From Staphylococcus sp. KG4-3 (GTDB lineage Bacteria; Bacillota; Bacilli; Staphylococcales; Staphylococcaceae), in assembly GCF_033597815.2 (NCBI RefSeq), contig NZ_CP166245.1, positions 992,001-1,056,000 of the forward strand: a stretch of DNA of 64,000 nt. The letters run 5' to 3'. The notes below the pieces were generated by a model. The model saw only the letters and a program-made list of their open reading frames with translations, was not told where the DNA came from and ran no database searches. Every line of letters starts with the position of its first letter. Positions within the stretch are counted from its first letter, which is position 1. Shown piece by piece: positions 33,621 through 42,445 of this stretch. A program made the translations under genes and the position numbers.

Positions 33621-34416
33621 AATAAACAAAGTCTTATTCATTCCTTATGTGTTATGGATGATACTATTTATTATAGTTCCAGTACTTTTGCTTGTCTACT
33701 TCTCCTTATTTGATTTACACGGGCATTTCAGTTTTGACAATTATAAGCAAATTCTGACATGGAAATATTTTCGTATGATTTGGGACTCAGTAGTTTTTGC
33801 AGCTGTTATCACACTCATTACATTGTTAGTTAGTTATCCAGCTGCTTATTTTATTAGGTCCTCAAAATTCCAAAATTTATGGTTATTGATATTAATCATA
33901 CCTACATGGATTAATTTACTACTGAAGACCTATGCATTTATTGGGTTATTGAGTCATGATGGTATTATCAATCAAATGTTAAGGTTATTACATTTACCTG
34001 AAATTGATTTATTGTTTACTGTTCCTGCGTTTTTAATTGTAGCAAGTTATATTTATATTCCATTTATGATTTTACCTATTTTTAATAGTATGAAAGACAT
34101 CCCTAATAATATATTACAGGCATCTAGTGACTTAGGCGCAAGTCCGTTTACTACTTTTAGAAAAGTAATACTTCCATTGACTAAGCAAGGTGTATTAACA
34201 GGTATTCAAGTAACGTTCATTCCTGCATTATCATTGTTTATGATAACGAGATTAATTGCAGGAAATAAAGTAATTAATATAGGAACTGCGATTGAAGAGC
34301 AATTTCTTGTAATTCAAAATTACGGTATGGGTTCAACGATTGCGCTGTGCCTTATTATATTTATGGCGCTAGTCTTGATTATTACTAATACTAAATCTTC
34401 GAATGGAAGAGGGTGA
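33613..34416 (+). CDS. potB: Spermidine/putrescine ABC transporter permease PotB
   Basis: This 267-aa permease has about six membrane segments and the EAA-type cytoplasmic loop [24 protein letters not shown] (about 175-200) that docks on PotA. The start ATG 33613 overlaps potA and has GAGGAG in potA; the longer in-frame extension would run back through 33 codons of potA and is not credible. potC follows closely. Confidence 0.92.
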   Translation: MRKINKVLFIPYVLWMILFIIVPVLLLVYFSLFDLHGHFSFDNYKQILTWKYFRMIWDSVVFAAVITLITLLVSYPAAYFIRSSKFQNLWLLILIIPTWINLLLKTYAFIGLLSHDGIINQMLRLLHLPEIDLLFTVPAFLIVASYIYIPFMILPIFNSMKDIPNNILQASSDLGASPFTTFRKVILPLTKQGVLTGIQVTFIPALSLFMITRLIAGNKVINIGTAIEEQFLVIQNYGMGSTIALCLIIFMALVLIITNTKSSNGRG

Positions 34417-34421
34417 AACAA

Positions 34422-35231
34422 GTGAAATGGTATGGTAAGTTATATATCTACATATTAACGGCAGTATTGTATATCCCGATTATATTTTTAATGCTTTATT
34501 CCTTTAATTCTGCAGGTAACATGATTCACTTTGAAGGATTTACATTGGAACATTATCAATCTTTATTTAATAATGAACGTCTCATGGCAGTTATTTTTAA
34601 TACAATTGCTGTTGCTTTATTAGCAGCAGCCTTTGCAACTGTGATTGGTACGATGGGTGCAATTGCTTTATTTCATCTGAGAAATAAAAAGTTAAAAGTT
34701 TCATTATTAACATTAAATAATGTATTGATGGTTTCATCAGATGTTGTTATCGGTGCGTCATTTTTAATTATGTTTACGGCTATTGGCCATTTTACAGGTC
34801 TAGGACTTGGATTCACGACTGTGTTAATTTCTCATATTGCATTCTGTATACCAATCGTTGTCATCATTGTTTTACCTAAACTTTATGAAATGAATGATTA
34901 CACACTAAATGCAGCGCGTGATTTAGGCGCAACTGAATTCCAAGTATTAAATAAAGTAATGTTACCGCATCTGATGCCTGCAATCATTGGTGGTTTTTTT
35001 ATGGCCCTCACATATTCACTAGATGACTTTACTGTAAGTTTCTTTGTGACTGGTAATGGATTTAGTGTATTATCAGTAGAAGTTTATGCTATGGCTAGAA
35101 AAGGCATTAGCATGGAAATCAATGCTATTTCTACAATATTATTTGTAGTCATTATGTTAAGTATTTTTGGTTATTATTTCATCCAAAATATGATGAAACA
35201 TAAAAAGCAAGTGAAACGAGGTATACAGTAA
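34422..35231 (+). CDS. potC: Spermidine/putrescine ABC transporter permease PotC
   Basis: The 269-aa permease has six or so hydrophobic spans and the loop AARDLGATEFQVLNKVMLPHLMPA, the PotC form of the EAA motif. Two GTG starts compete: 34413, which overlaps the potB stop, and 34422, which has GAGGG at a better nine-base distance. I prefer 34422, but the first is possible. The stop codon overlaps the potD ATG by one base. Confidence 0.9.
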   Translation: MKWYGKLYIYILTAVLYIPIIFLMLYSFNSAGNMIHFEGFTLEHYQSLFNNERLMAVIFNTIAVALLAAAFATVIGTMGAIALFHLRNKKLKVSLLTLNNVLMVSSDVVIGASFLIMFTAIGHFTGLGLGFTTVLISHIAFCIPIVVIIVLPKLYEMNDYTLNAARDLGATEFQVLNKVMLPHLMPAIIGGFFMALTYSLDDFTVSFFVTGNGFSVLSVEVYAMARKGISMEINAISTILFVVIMLSIFGYYFIQNMMKHKKQVKRGIQ

Positions 35232-36304
35232 TGAAGCGATTCTTACAATTAATCATAGTTTCAGTTGTTGTTGGATTGATATGTCTGTTTATCAGTCATA
35301 AGTTTACAGCGAAAGACCATTCAAAAAATGGTGAAAAAATTTATGTTTATAATTGGGGAGAATATATTGATCCTAGTTTAATTAAAAAATTCCAAAAGGA
35401 AACAGGGATTGAAGTAATCTATGAAACTTTTGATTCTAATGAAGCTATGGAAGCAAAAATACGTAACGGTGGCACACATTACGACGTCGCTTTTCCTAGT
35501 GAATATACTGTTCAAAAATTAAAAAGACAAAATATGTTATTACCAATAAATCATGATAAGATTCCTAATATCAAAAATTTAGATTCAGATTATATGAATA
35601 TGTCTTTTGATAAAAATAATCAATATTCATTGCCATATTTTTTTGGAACTGTAGGAATTATCTATAATAAAAAAGCATATCCTAATGATAATTTTGATTC
35701 TTGGAATCAATTATATAATAAAAAGTATAGTAATGATGTATTATTAGTAGATGGTGCAAGAGAAGTAATAGGTTTAGCATTGAATAAATTAGGATACAGT
35801 TTAAATGATACGAATTCACAACACCTAGAAAAAGCGGAAAGAAATTTAAGACATTTAGGTCCGAATGTTAAAGGTGTCGTAGGTGACGAAATCACTATGA
35901 TGCTAGAACAACATGAAGCGAATATTGCTGTTGTGTGGAGTGGTGTTGCTGCTCCTATGGTTCAAGGTAGTGATGAATTTGATTATGTTGTGCCTAAAGA
36001 AGGCTCGAACTTATGGTTTGATAATATGGTAATACCTAAAACTGCTCAAAATAAAGCAGGCGCATATAAGTTTATGAATTTCTTATTGGACGCACAAAAT
36101 AATAAGCAGAATACAGAATGGGTTGGTTATGCAACACCAAATAAAGCAGCAAGACATTTACTTCCAGATGAAGTGAAAAATGATGAACGCTTTTATCCAT
36201 CACAAGAGTCACAAGAAAACTTAGAAGTATATAGAGATTTAGGAAAAGAAACATTAAGTGAATATAACGAAAGATTTTTAAATTTTAAAATGTCATTAAA
36301 ATAA
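35231..36304 (+). CDS. potD: Spermidine/putrescine-binding protein PotD
   Basis: PotD (357 aa) is the extracellular substrate-binding protein. After a 24-residue hydrophobic N-terminal segment the mature fold opens with KIYVYNWGEYIDPSLI, the PotD/PotF signature, and later has FDSNEAMEAKI and NLWFDNMVIPK. There is a Cys at residue 18 (GLICLF), but the -1 residue is Ile, so this is not a normal lipobox; the protein is probably held by the uncleaved N-terminal helix, as in some other Gram-positive PotD proteins. It is last in the operon. Confidence 0.92.
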   Translation: MKRFLQLIIVSVVVGLICLFISHKFTAKDHSKNGEKIYVYNWGEYIDPSLIKKFQKETGIEVIYETFDSNEAMEAKIRNGGTHYDVAFPSEYTVQKLKRQNMLLPINHDKIPNIKNLDSDYMNMSFDKNNQYSLPYFFGTVGIIYNKKAYPNDNFDSWNQLYNKKYSNDVLLVDGAREVIGLALNKLGYSLNDTNSQHLEKAERNLRHLGPNVKGVVGDEITMMLEQHEANIAVVWSGVAAPMVQGSDEFDYVVPKEGSNLWFDNMVIPKTAQNKAGAYKFMNFLLDAQNNKQNTEWVGYATPNKAARHLLPDEVKNDERFYPSQESQENLEVYRDLGKETLSEYNERFLNFKMSLK

Positions 36305-36376
36305 ATCTAAGTTAGTAGTTATTTTAGCGTATTTTCGCTATAATAGTTTGAAAGCATTATAAGGAGTTGTATAGAC

Positions 36377-37567
36377 ATGTCAGGAGAGCAATATACTCAA
36401 GTTAGACGTCCTGTGAGTCGACTAGCAGAAAAAGTATTAGGTTGGTTAAGCTGGGTATTTTTATTATTACTAACCATTATTACGATGTTTATTGCACTAG
36501 TATCTTTTAGTAGTGAGACATCAATACAAAATTTAGAAACTACATTAAATGGGAATGATTTTGTTCAGCAAATTTTAGCTAATAATAGTTTGAATACGAC
36601 GCAATTTGTGATTTGGTTACAAAATGGTGTGTGGGCTATTATCGTTTACTTTATTGTGTGTTTATTATTATCATTCTTAGCACTTATCTCAATGAATATT
36701 AGAATGCTGTCAGGGTTTTTATTCCTCTTAGCTACAATAGTTACGTTGCCATTAGTGTTATTATTTGTTCCGCTGATTATTCCAATCCTATTTTTAATCG
36801 TAGCAGTTATGATGTTTGCACGTAAAGATAAGGTGGAAACGGTGCCTACTTATTATGGTGAAGGTTACCAAGGTCGTTATTCAGAATATGAACAACAAGC
36901 TGAACCAACACCGCAATATTTAGAGAGAGAACATACTTCTGACGTTGAACAACAACCGAGAAAAGAGAACCAACTAAGAAGAGGTGGCTATTCTTCTGAA
37001 GTAGCAGAAAAAGTGAACTCTGATACTCAAGAGGCACATGAAGGACCTCAAGTACTTTCGAGACAAGCGAAATACAATTATAAACATAAAAAACAAACTG
37101 AAGATGACCAACAACAAACAGATGAATTTGGTCCAGTAAGCGATGTTTATGATGAAAATGGAGAAGCAGTTTCAAATCAAAATCAAACTGGAGTTGATAA
37201 TACAACTACAGAGTATGATGAACAAGCTGAAGCAGAAGCTGCACAAAGAAGACAAGAAGCGTATGAAGAAGAGCAACGAAGAAAGCAGGAAGCATACGAA
37301 GAAGAACAACGTCGTAAGCAAGCTGAAGCAGAAGAAGCGGCAAGATTGAAACAAGAGAAAGCAGAAGAAAAAGCTCGTATTAAAGAAGAGAAGAAAGAAC
37401 GTAGAAAACGTGAGAAAGAAAGACGCAAACAACAACCAAGTGCAGTAAATCAGCGCAGACAAAATTTTGAAGAACGTAAAAAAATGACTTCACAAACTGT
37501 TGATGATACAGCTGAACATGATAGTAAAGAAACATCTGAATCGGACAACTCTGAAGACAATAAATGA
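36377..37567 (+). CDS. Staphylococcal membrane protein with long charged coiled-coil C-terminal domain
   Basis: The 396-aa protein has about four hydrophobic helices in residues 20-155. A long cytoplasmic-type tail follows. The tail has a Gln/Glu/Tyr-rich part (155-280) and then, at about 285-365, a highly charged region with the unit AYEEEQRRKQ occurring twice in tandem and Lys/Arg/Glu runs, predicted as a long coiled coil. It ends in an acidic Ser/Glu/Asp segment. AGGAG precedes the ATG; a -10-like TATAAT is at about 36339. I recognise it as a conserved staphylococcal hypothetical protein; function unknown. The layout would suit a membrane-anchored scaffold, but this is speculation. Confidence 0.8.
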   Translation: MSGEQYTQVRRPVSRLAEKVLGWLSWVFLLLLTIITMFIALVSFSSETSIQNLETTLNGNDFVQQILANNSLNTTQFVIWLQNGVWAIIVYFIVCLLLSFLALISMNIRMLSGFLFLLATIVTLPLVLLFVPLIIPILFLIVAVMMFARKDKVETVPTYYGEGYQGRYSEYEQQAEPTPQYLEREHTSDVEQQPRKENQLRRGGYSSEVAEKVNSDTQEAHEGPQVLSRQAKYNYKHKKQTEDDQQQTDEFGPVSDVYDENGEAVSNQNQTGVDNTTTEYDEQAEAEAAQRRQEAYEEEQRRKQEAYEEEQRRKQAEAEEAARLKQEKAEEKARIKEEKKERRKREKERRKQQPSAVNQRRQNFEERKKMTSQTVDDTAEHDSKETSESDNSEDNK

Positions 37568-37621
37568 GATACAAATATTTTAAAATGTGCTATGAGATAT
37601 GCTAGTTCATTTGAAAGTTAA

Positions 37622-37656
37622 AAAAGGAGCGAGACTGATGTCTCACTCCTTTTCTT
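37622..37656. terminator. Bidirectional terminator between the coiled-coil gene and mntH
   Basis: AAAAAGGAGCGAGAC and GTCTCACTCCTTTTCTTT pair with one wobble over 14 bases; T runs follow on both strands. Confidence 0.85.
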
Positions 37657-37664
37657 TATTTCGT

Positions 37665-39005
37665 TTATAGTTCTTGGAAAGTCTGTATAATTAAGTATAT
37701 ATTTAACAAACTTAAAATAATGATTAAGATCCAAGATATGATATTAACCCACGATTTATTTTTGAATTGTCCCATTAAACTATAATCATTTGTTGAAAGT
37801 TGTAATGGAATTAATGAGAATGGTAGAGCTAAGCTTAAAAATACTTGTGAGAATACTAGTAATTGTTCCATTTTTGCTTCATTGCCTTTAAAGATAATTA
37901 AACATAATATGATTGGTAGTATTGCAATTGAACGAGTAATTAATCTACGTAACCAATTTGGTATTTTTAAATTTATAAAACCTTCCATCACAATTTGACC
38001 GGCCATTGTCCCTGTTATTGTAGAATTTTGACCAGAAGCTAGTAATGCGATAGCAAAAAGCGTACTCATAATTGCTCCTAATGAAGCTCCTAATATAGGT
38101 TGATTTTGTAAGGCATTGAATAAGTCATAAAACCCACCAAGTTGTTCAGAATTGACACCAAAGAAAAGAGCGGCACCTAGTACTAAAAGTAAGCAGTTAA
38201 CCACAAAAGCAATGGACAATTGAATGTTTGAATCTATAATTGCATATTTAATTGCTTGCGCTTTAGATTTAGTACTTTTACGATCATACATCCTTGATTG
38301 AACAATGGATGAGTGTAAATATAAGTTATGAGGCATGATTGTCGCTCCAATTATACCTAAAGCAATAAAGAGTGCACTGTTATCTGTGATAATTGTCTTA
38401 CTAGGTAAGAATCCATTTAATACTTCCGATACATGTGGGGAAGCTATAAAGACTTCAAAGATAAATATAACAAGCACAGTAAAAATTAGTGTACCTACAA
38501 TAGCTTCAATTTTTCTAAAGCCAAATTTCATAATGAACAATAATAGAAACACATCTAAGACAGTGATTAACGCCCCCACCAATAATGGAATACCAAAGAG
38601 TAAATCAAGTGCGATTGCACTACCTATTACTTCAGCTATATCTGTTGCGATAATTGCTAATTCTGCAATGATCCAAAATACAAAAGCAATAGGTTTATTT
38701 AAATAGTGTTTTGTTGCTTGCGCTAAGTCCATACCTGTTGCTATTCCTAACCTCACTGTCATACTTTGCAATAACATGGCTGACAGACTTGAAAGTAAAA
38801 TCACGAATAGCAAAATGTAGCCGAACTGTGCACCACCTTGCATAGATGTAATCCAGTTACCAGGATCCATATATCCTACAGCTACTAGTAGGCCGGGTCC
38901 TAGATAAGAAAAAAGTTTTTGGCTAAACTTGCCGTGAGTATTGATGGAAACTGTATTATTGATTTCATCTAAACTCTTATTATGGGATTGAATAGTTTTG
39001 CTCAA
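37665..39005 (-). CDS. mntH: Manganese (divalent metal) transporter of the Nramp family
   Basis: MntH (446 aa) is the proton-coupled Mn2+ importer. It has about eleven membrane helices. The metal-binding helix 1 contains the signature DPGNW, and helix 6 contains MPHNLYLH, both complete. The start is TTG 39005, eight bases after GGAGGTGA on the minus strand; the earlier in-frame start would cover this site. It is single-gene. A MntR-type operator over the promoter indicates Mn-dependent repression. Confidence 0.95.
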   Translation of the reverse strand: MSKTIQSHNKSLDEINNTVSINTHGKFSQKLFSYLGPGLLVAVGYMDPGNWITSMQGGAQFGYILLFVILLSSLSAMLLQSMTVRLGIATGMDLAQATKHYLNKPIAFVFWIIAELAIIATDIAEVIGSAIALDLLFGIPLLVGALITVLDVFLLLFIMKFGFRKIEAIVGTLIFTVLVIFIFEVFIASPHVSEVLNGFLPSKTIITDNSALFIALGIIGATIMPHNLYLHSSIVQSRMYDRKSTKSKAQAIKYAIIDSNIQLSIAFVVNCLLLVLGAALFFGVNSEQLGGFYDLFNALQNQPILGASLGAIMSTLFAIALLASGQNSTITGTMAGQIVMEGFINLKIPNWLRRLITRSIAILPIILCLIIFKGNEAKMEQLLVFSQVFLSLALPFSLIPLQLSTNDYSLMGQFKNKSWVNIISWILIIILSLLNIYLIIQTFQEL

Positions 39006-39041
39006 TACCCTCACCTCCATATACATTTGTTAACATTTCAT

Positions 39042-39076
39042 AGATTACTCCAAAAAAAAGATTAGGTCAACCTAAA
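39042..39076 (-). promoter_or_regulatory. mntH promoter with MntR-type operator
   Basis: On the minus strand TTGACC (39070-39065) is 17 bases from TAATCT (39047-39042). The -35 lies inside TTTAGGTTGACCTAAT (39076-39061), an imperfect palindrome that matches the MntR/DtxR-family operator form TTTAGGTtnACCTAAA. Mn2+-loaded MntR would block the polymerase here. Confidence 0.85.
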
Positions 39077-39223
39077 CAGTGCAGTGAAAGTTATTTTATT
39101 TTTACTGAATTAATTATTATATTTAAACATATATAATAAAAATACGTAGCAATTAGGACGTGATGATTTTTAAAGCAATATAAATTTGCTATGATAGAAT
39201 TAATAAAAAATAGGAGGAAGATT

Positions 39224-39733
39224 ATGAAAAGAAAAGCTGAAAGAATCACAGCCTGGGTAGCAAATGGTCTAAGTATATTATTTTTGTTACTTATGATCCT
39301 TGTATTTTCTTTCCTAAATGTGCCAGAATTTCAAGAAACATTTAAAGAGATGAATCAGCAACAAGGTGTAGAAATGTCAATTGAAGCATTTAAAACTTCC
39401 ATGATTTTCCAAGGTAGCTTTTTAATTATTTCAACGATACTAGGTATTATCGGTACATTGACTATTAAGGGAAATCGTATATTAGCAGGCTGCATTTTAA
39501 TTATTGCAGCAATTACTGGTATATTTGCAGGAAACTTTATTGCACTGATATTATGGTTTGTTGTTGCTATCATGTTGTTTGTAAGAAAAGGTCCGTATGA
39601 TGGGGTAAACCAAAATGACAGAGAGTTTCCTCAACATAATTTTGACGAGCAAAATAATCAGCGTAAACAAGCAGAAATTAACCCAGAAAATGAAATGAAA
39701 AAGAAAAAAGAAGATGATCCATATATTTACTAA
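39224..39733 (+). CDS. DUF4064-type small membrane protein
   Basis: The 169-aa protein has four predicted membrane helices (near residues 10-32, 62-85, and two between 92 and 130) and a polar C-terminal tail rich in Asn, Gln, Glu and Lys. The pattern, with a short extracytoplasmic loop containing FQETFKEMNQQQGVE, fits DUF4064 membrane proteins common in staphylococci. ATG 39224 has a perfect TAGGAGG; the earlier in-frame start at 39191 would be upstream of that site. Divergent from mntH. Function unknown. Confidence 0.75.
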   Translation: MKRKAERITAWVANGLSILFLLLMILVFSFLNVPEFQETFKEMNQQQGVEMSIEAFKTSMIFQGSFLIISTILGIIGTLTIKGNRILAGCILIIAAITGIFAGNFIALILWFVVAIMLFVRKGPYDGVNQNDREFPQHNFDEQNNQRKQAEINPENEMKKKKEDDPYIY

Positions 39734-40044
39734 AATCCTTTAGATAAGATAATTTTAAGTCAATCCTCAAGATTTTAAGCTCTTGTGTAAGGTCAGATAA
39801 CTCAATAAATTTAGAAGTGTCCTTAAAAAATGAAACCTCAAGTTAATACCACTATAATGATTGGGTACGGGACTTAAATATCTCTGACTAAAGAATGAAC
39901 ATCAATTTCTACTGAATATATAGAAATTGATGTTTTTTGATTGTATGAAATATTGAAGTTGCTACTGGTAGTGTAAATTGAGTCGTGTTATTAATTTTAT
40001 AAATACGCCACCTCGTTTCAAAATCATGCGATGTTAATTTCATT
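39734..40044 (+). other. Gene-free stretch with a repeat-type hairpin
   Basis: No reading frame with a ribosome-binding site was found. At 39897-39939 ACATCAATTTCTA pairs with TATAGAAATTGATGTTTTTT, a terminator-like hairpin closely related to one after pyc (51429-51471). Just before it, GGTACGGGACTTAAATATCTC resembles the other GGGACATAAA-type intergenic repeats. Confidence 0.65.
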
Positions 40045-40240
40045 ATAGGAAAGGGGGTCGGTTTATTCTATATTAATAAACAAATTGAACCGATATAGTA
40101 ACGTGTTGACCCCCAGAGGATAGTATGAGTGGAGGGGACCCCAAGCTTGGACCATAAACCAGGCAAACATGCACGAGCGCAATCGTGAAGTTTTTATATA
40201 AAAAGGACTAACCCATTCTAAAATGGATTAGTCCTTTATT
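40045..40240 (+). ncRNA. Candidate small RNA, GC-rich and structured
   Basis: This segment is richer in G and C than its AT-rich surroundings. GGGGGTC (40053-40059) pairs with GACCCCC (40108-40114). TCGGTT (40058-40063) pairs with AACCGA (40088-40093), and GTTTATT (40061-40067) with AATAAAC (40075-40081) as an alternative. CCAAGCTTGG (40141-40150) is self-complementary. CACGA/TCGTG (40172-40187) forms a hairpin followed by AAGTTTTT, and a strong terminator follows at 40202-40237. A ten-codon frame at 40125-40157 (MSGGDPKLGP) has AGAGGA just upstream. I do not recognise a known RNA family. Expression and strand are inferred from the terminators. Confidence 0.5.
40202..40237. terminator. Strong hairpin, terminator of the RNA candidate and/or yktB
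   Basis: AAAGGACTAACCCATT and AATGGATTAGTCCTTT form a 16-bp stem with one mismatch and a loop of four; T-rich and A-rich flanks make it usable from both sides. Confidence 0.85.
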
Positions 40241-40357
40241 TTGAGAATGAGTATATATGTCCCAAGCTCTTCTTATGCAATTACTATTTGTAATAGAATA
40301 ATATAACGCAAGTATTATAGAGAAAATGACTATCATCATATTTCCATTTTTATTTGT

Positions 40358-40969
40358 TTATTTGTAAAATTTCAATAGATATTCAAATGTGTCTTCTAAA
40401 AATTCTAAAAATGACTTATCATTCTCAAGTACTTCAGAGCCTGGAGCTAAAGTACGAGCTACGAAAAATTCACCTTTTTTAACTTCTTTAACACGTTTAA
40501 ATGCTTTGTATATGTCTTCATCGGTCATTTCGTGTATGTATGTTTTTTCTTGGCTCATATGATCTAAGCTTATACTAAAATCATTTGGTAGATTTTTTAA
40601 TGTTTCAAATTGATTTTCGAAAGCTGTAACTTGCTGTGCTTTATCCTTCGCCTCATGCATAACACCATACATAATAAATAATTGATTTTCAAATAGCCCT
40701 ATTTGAAAATGAGGCTGCATTTTATAACCGCGTTTATTAGTTGCAAATGCAACCCATGTATCTTTAGGTGGATTAACACTTCGACGAGCGTGTTTGGCTA
40801 CGTGAGGATAGAATACTTCACCGGTAGCAGTTTCTAAATATTGTGAGAAATAATCACCTAAAGCATGCAATTGTGGTCTAACATGGTTATTAAGTGCTTC
40901 CATTCTGGCATCTAAGCCATCTACTGTAAATACTTTGAAGTCTTTAGGTTTAAATGTATATTGAGTCAT
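40358..40969 (-). CDS. yktB: DUF1054 family protein YktB
   Basis: The 203-aa protein is a member of the DUF1054/UPF0637 family (B. subtilis YktB). The family opening [21 protein letters not shown] and the inner [21 protein letters not shown] are visible. It is soluble, without membrane segments; function is unknown. The ATG has TAGGAGG upstream on the minus strand. It is divergent from suhB, the yktC equivalent, conserving the Bacillus pairing though not the orientation. Confidence 0.9.
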   Translation of the reverse strand: MTQYTFKPKDFKVFTVDGLDARMEALNNHVRPQLHALGDYFSQYLETATGEVFYPHVAKHARRSVNPPKDTWVAFATNKRGYKMQPHFQIGLFENQLFIMYGVMHEAKDKAQQVTAFENQFETLKNLPNDFSISLDHMSQEKTYIHEMTDEDIYKAFKRVKEVKKGEFFVARTLAPGSEVLENDKSFLEFLEDTFEYLLKFYK

Positions 40970-41236
40970 TTGTGCCTCCTATAATCATTATTTTTGTATG
41001 TATTGTAGCACATTATACTCTGATAGACATTTTACATGCTTCTTATTTTTTAGATAGTAAATGATTTGCTATGCATTGTGTACACTATGTTTGAACAGGG
41101 TAAAGATAAAATATATTGAATAATCTTAAATTCACCTTATTCTTAATTCGTATAATTATTGAAATAATAAAGGTTGGTTAATATCTTTTTGAAAGTTAGT
41201 TAATGTATAATGAAGGATGAATAAGGAGCTGATACG

Positions 41237-42052
41237 ATGACTGTCTATGAATTTGCCAAAGGTCTTATATTAGAAGCAGGAATTAATGTTAGAAAAATAA
41301 TGAAAGAAGATATAAAAGTAGAAACTAAATCTAATCCTAATGATTTAGTGACAAATGTCGATAAAGCTACAGAAAAATATCTTTTTGATAATATAACGGA
41401 AACTTATCCTAATCATTTAGTGATTGGAGAAGAAGGACACGGACATGACTTAAAAGATGAAACAGGTGTAGTTTGGGTCATCGATCCAATAGATGGTACG
41501 TTAAATTTTGTACATCAAAAAGAAAATTTTGCAATATCTATTGGTATTTATAATAACGGGAATCCATATGCTGGATTTGTTTACGATGTTATGAATGATG
41601 TGTTGTATCATGCTAAAACTGGTGAAGGTGCGTATGAAAATGGTACATTGTTACCTAAAATCGTGAGTACGCCATTAAAGACAAGTATTATTGGAATTAA
41701 TCCAAATTGGCTTACAAAGCCGAAATTAGGAGAAGTGTTCAAACCTATAGTAGAGGAAGCTAGGAGTGCACGAGCATATGGCTCTGCAGCGTTAGAGATT
41801 ATACATGTCGCAACAGGCAAATTGGGCGGTTATGTAACCCCCAGATTACAACCTTGGGATTTCGCAGGTGGTTTGATTATTTTAAATGAAGTAGGGGGAC
41901 TTGGTACAAATTTAATGGGAGATACATTATCAATTTATGAACCAAATTCAATTGTTATGGCCAATGCACAGTTACACTCTGAATTAATCGAACATCATTT
42001 TCAAAAAAATAACGAAATTATTGAGTTATTACAGCAGCGATTAAAAAACTAG
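41237..42052 (+). CDS. suhB: Inositol monophosphatase family protein (SuhB/YktC)
   Basis: The 271-aa protein belongs to the Mg2+-dependent inositol phosphatase fold. The metal site residues are present: Glu65-Glu66 in VIGEEGHG, Asp83-Pro-Ile-Asp86-Gly-Thr in WVIDPIDGTLNFVH, and Asp in the C-terminal PWDFAGG. The true substrate in Firmicutes is not settled and may be a sugar or nucleotide phosphate. AAGGAGC precedes the ATG. Single gene, followed by a minus-strand terminator shared with the next small gene. Confidence 0.88.
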   Translation: MTVYEFAKGLILEAGINVRKIMKEDIKVETKSNPNDLVTNVDKATEKYLFDNITETYPNHLVIGEEGHGHDLKDETGVVWVIDPIDGTLNFVHQKENFAISIGIYNNGNPYAGFVYDVMNDVLYHAKTGEGAYENGTLLPKIVSTPLKTSIIGINPNWLTKPKLGEVFKPIVEEARSARAYGSAALEIIHVATGKLGGYVTPRLQPWDFAGGLIILNEVGGLGTNLMGDTLSIYEPNSIVMANAQLHSELIEHHFQKNNEIIELLQQRLKN

Positions 42053-42084
42053 GAATTAGTGTATATGTTATAGATAAACTTATA

Positions 42085-42126
42085 AAAAAAGCGTCTCAAT
42101 CCTGTTTTGAGGGAATGGGACACTTA
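42085..42126 (-). terminator. Terminator of the ylaF-like gene
   Basis: On the minus strand GTGTCCCATTCC pairs with GGATTGAGACGC (two wobbles, one mismatch), followed by a seven-T run. Confidence 0.75.
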
Positions 42127-42154
42127 GTTATTAAATATAGTCAAAATCATTCAA

Positions 42155-42346
42155 TTACAGCCAATCATTTTCACGATATTTCTTTTTTAATGTGAAACCG
42201 TAACCAAATGTTGCAATGAATAATATAAATGTTAAAATCATGAATGGAACATTTGTAGCAGCTATACTAAAGCTGAATAATAGCAAAAAGACAATAGCTA
42301 CTATAGCGAGTACCCAGAAAATTGATTTGGATTTTTTTTGTTGCAT
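42155..42346 (-). CDS. Small two-helix membrane protein, YlaF/DUF5325-like
   Basis: This 63-aa protein starts with a basic MQQKKSKS stretch, then has two hydrophobic helices (9-30 and 33-50), and ends with the basic LKKKYRENDWL. Its size, topology and position beside typA match B. subtilis YlaF (DUF5325), although here it is divergent from typA. AAAGGTG precedes the ATG. Function is unknown. Confidence 0.75.
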   Translation of the reverse strand: MQQKKSKSIFWVLAIVAIVFLLLFSFSIAATNVPFMILTFILFIATFGYGFTLKKKYRENDWL

Positions 42347-42445
42347 TATACCACACCTTTATAGTTTTCTTTAACCAATTATATGATATAATAAAAAAGT
42401 TGCAAAGAAAAGTGGGAATTTACTCGAGAAAGGAAATTGTATAAA

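Noticed and set aside
34413-34421. GTG at 34413 as the potC start
   Set aside because: It lies only a few bases from the GGAAGAGGG site; GTG 34422 has better spacing. Kept as an alternative, not excluded.
35231-35300. PotD as a lipoprotein (Cys18)
   Set aside because: The residue before the Cys is Ile and the hydrophobic stretch continues beyond it; the lipobox rule is not met.
37172-37462. Phe/Leu/Ser-rich minus-strand frames opposite the coiled-coil gene
   Set aside because: They are complements of a Glu/Lys/Arg-repeat coding strand (GAA/AAG read backwards as Phe/Leu/Ser), not membrane proteins.
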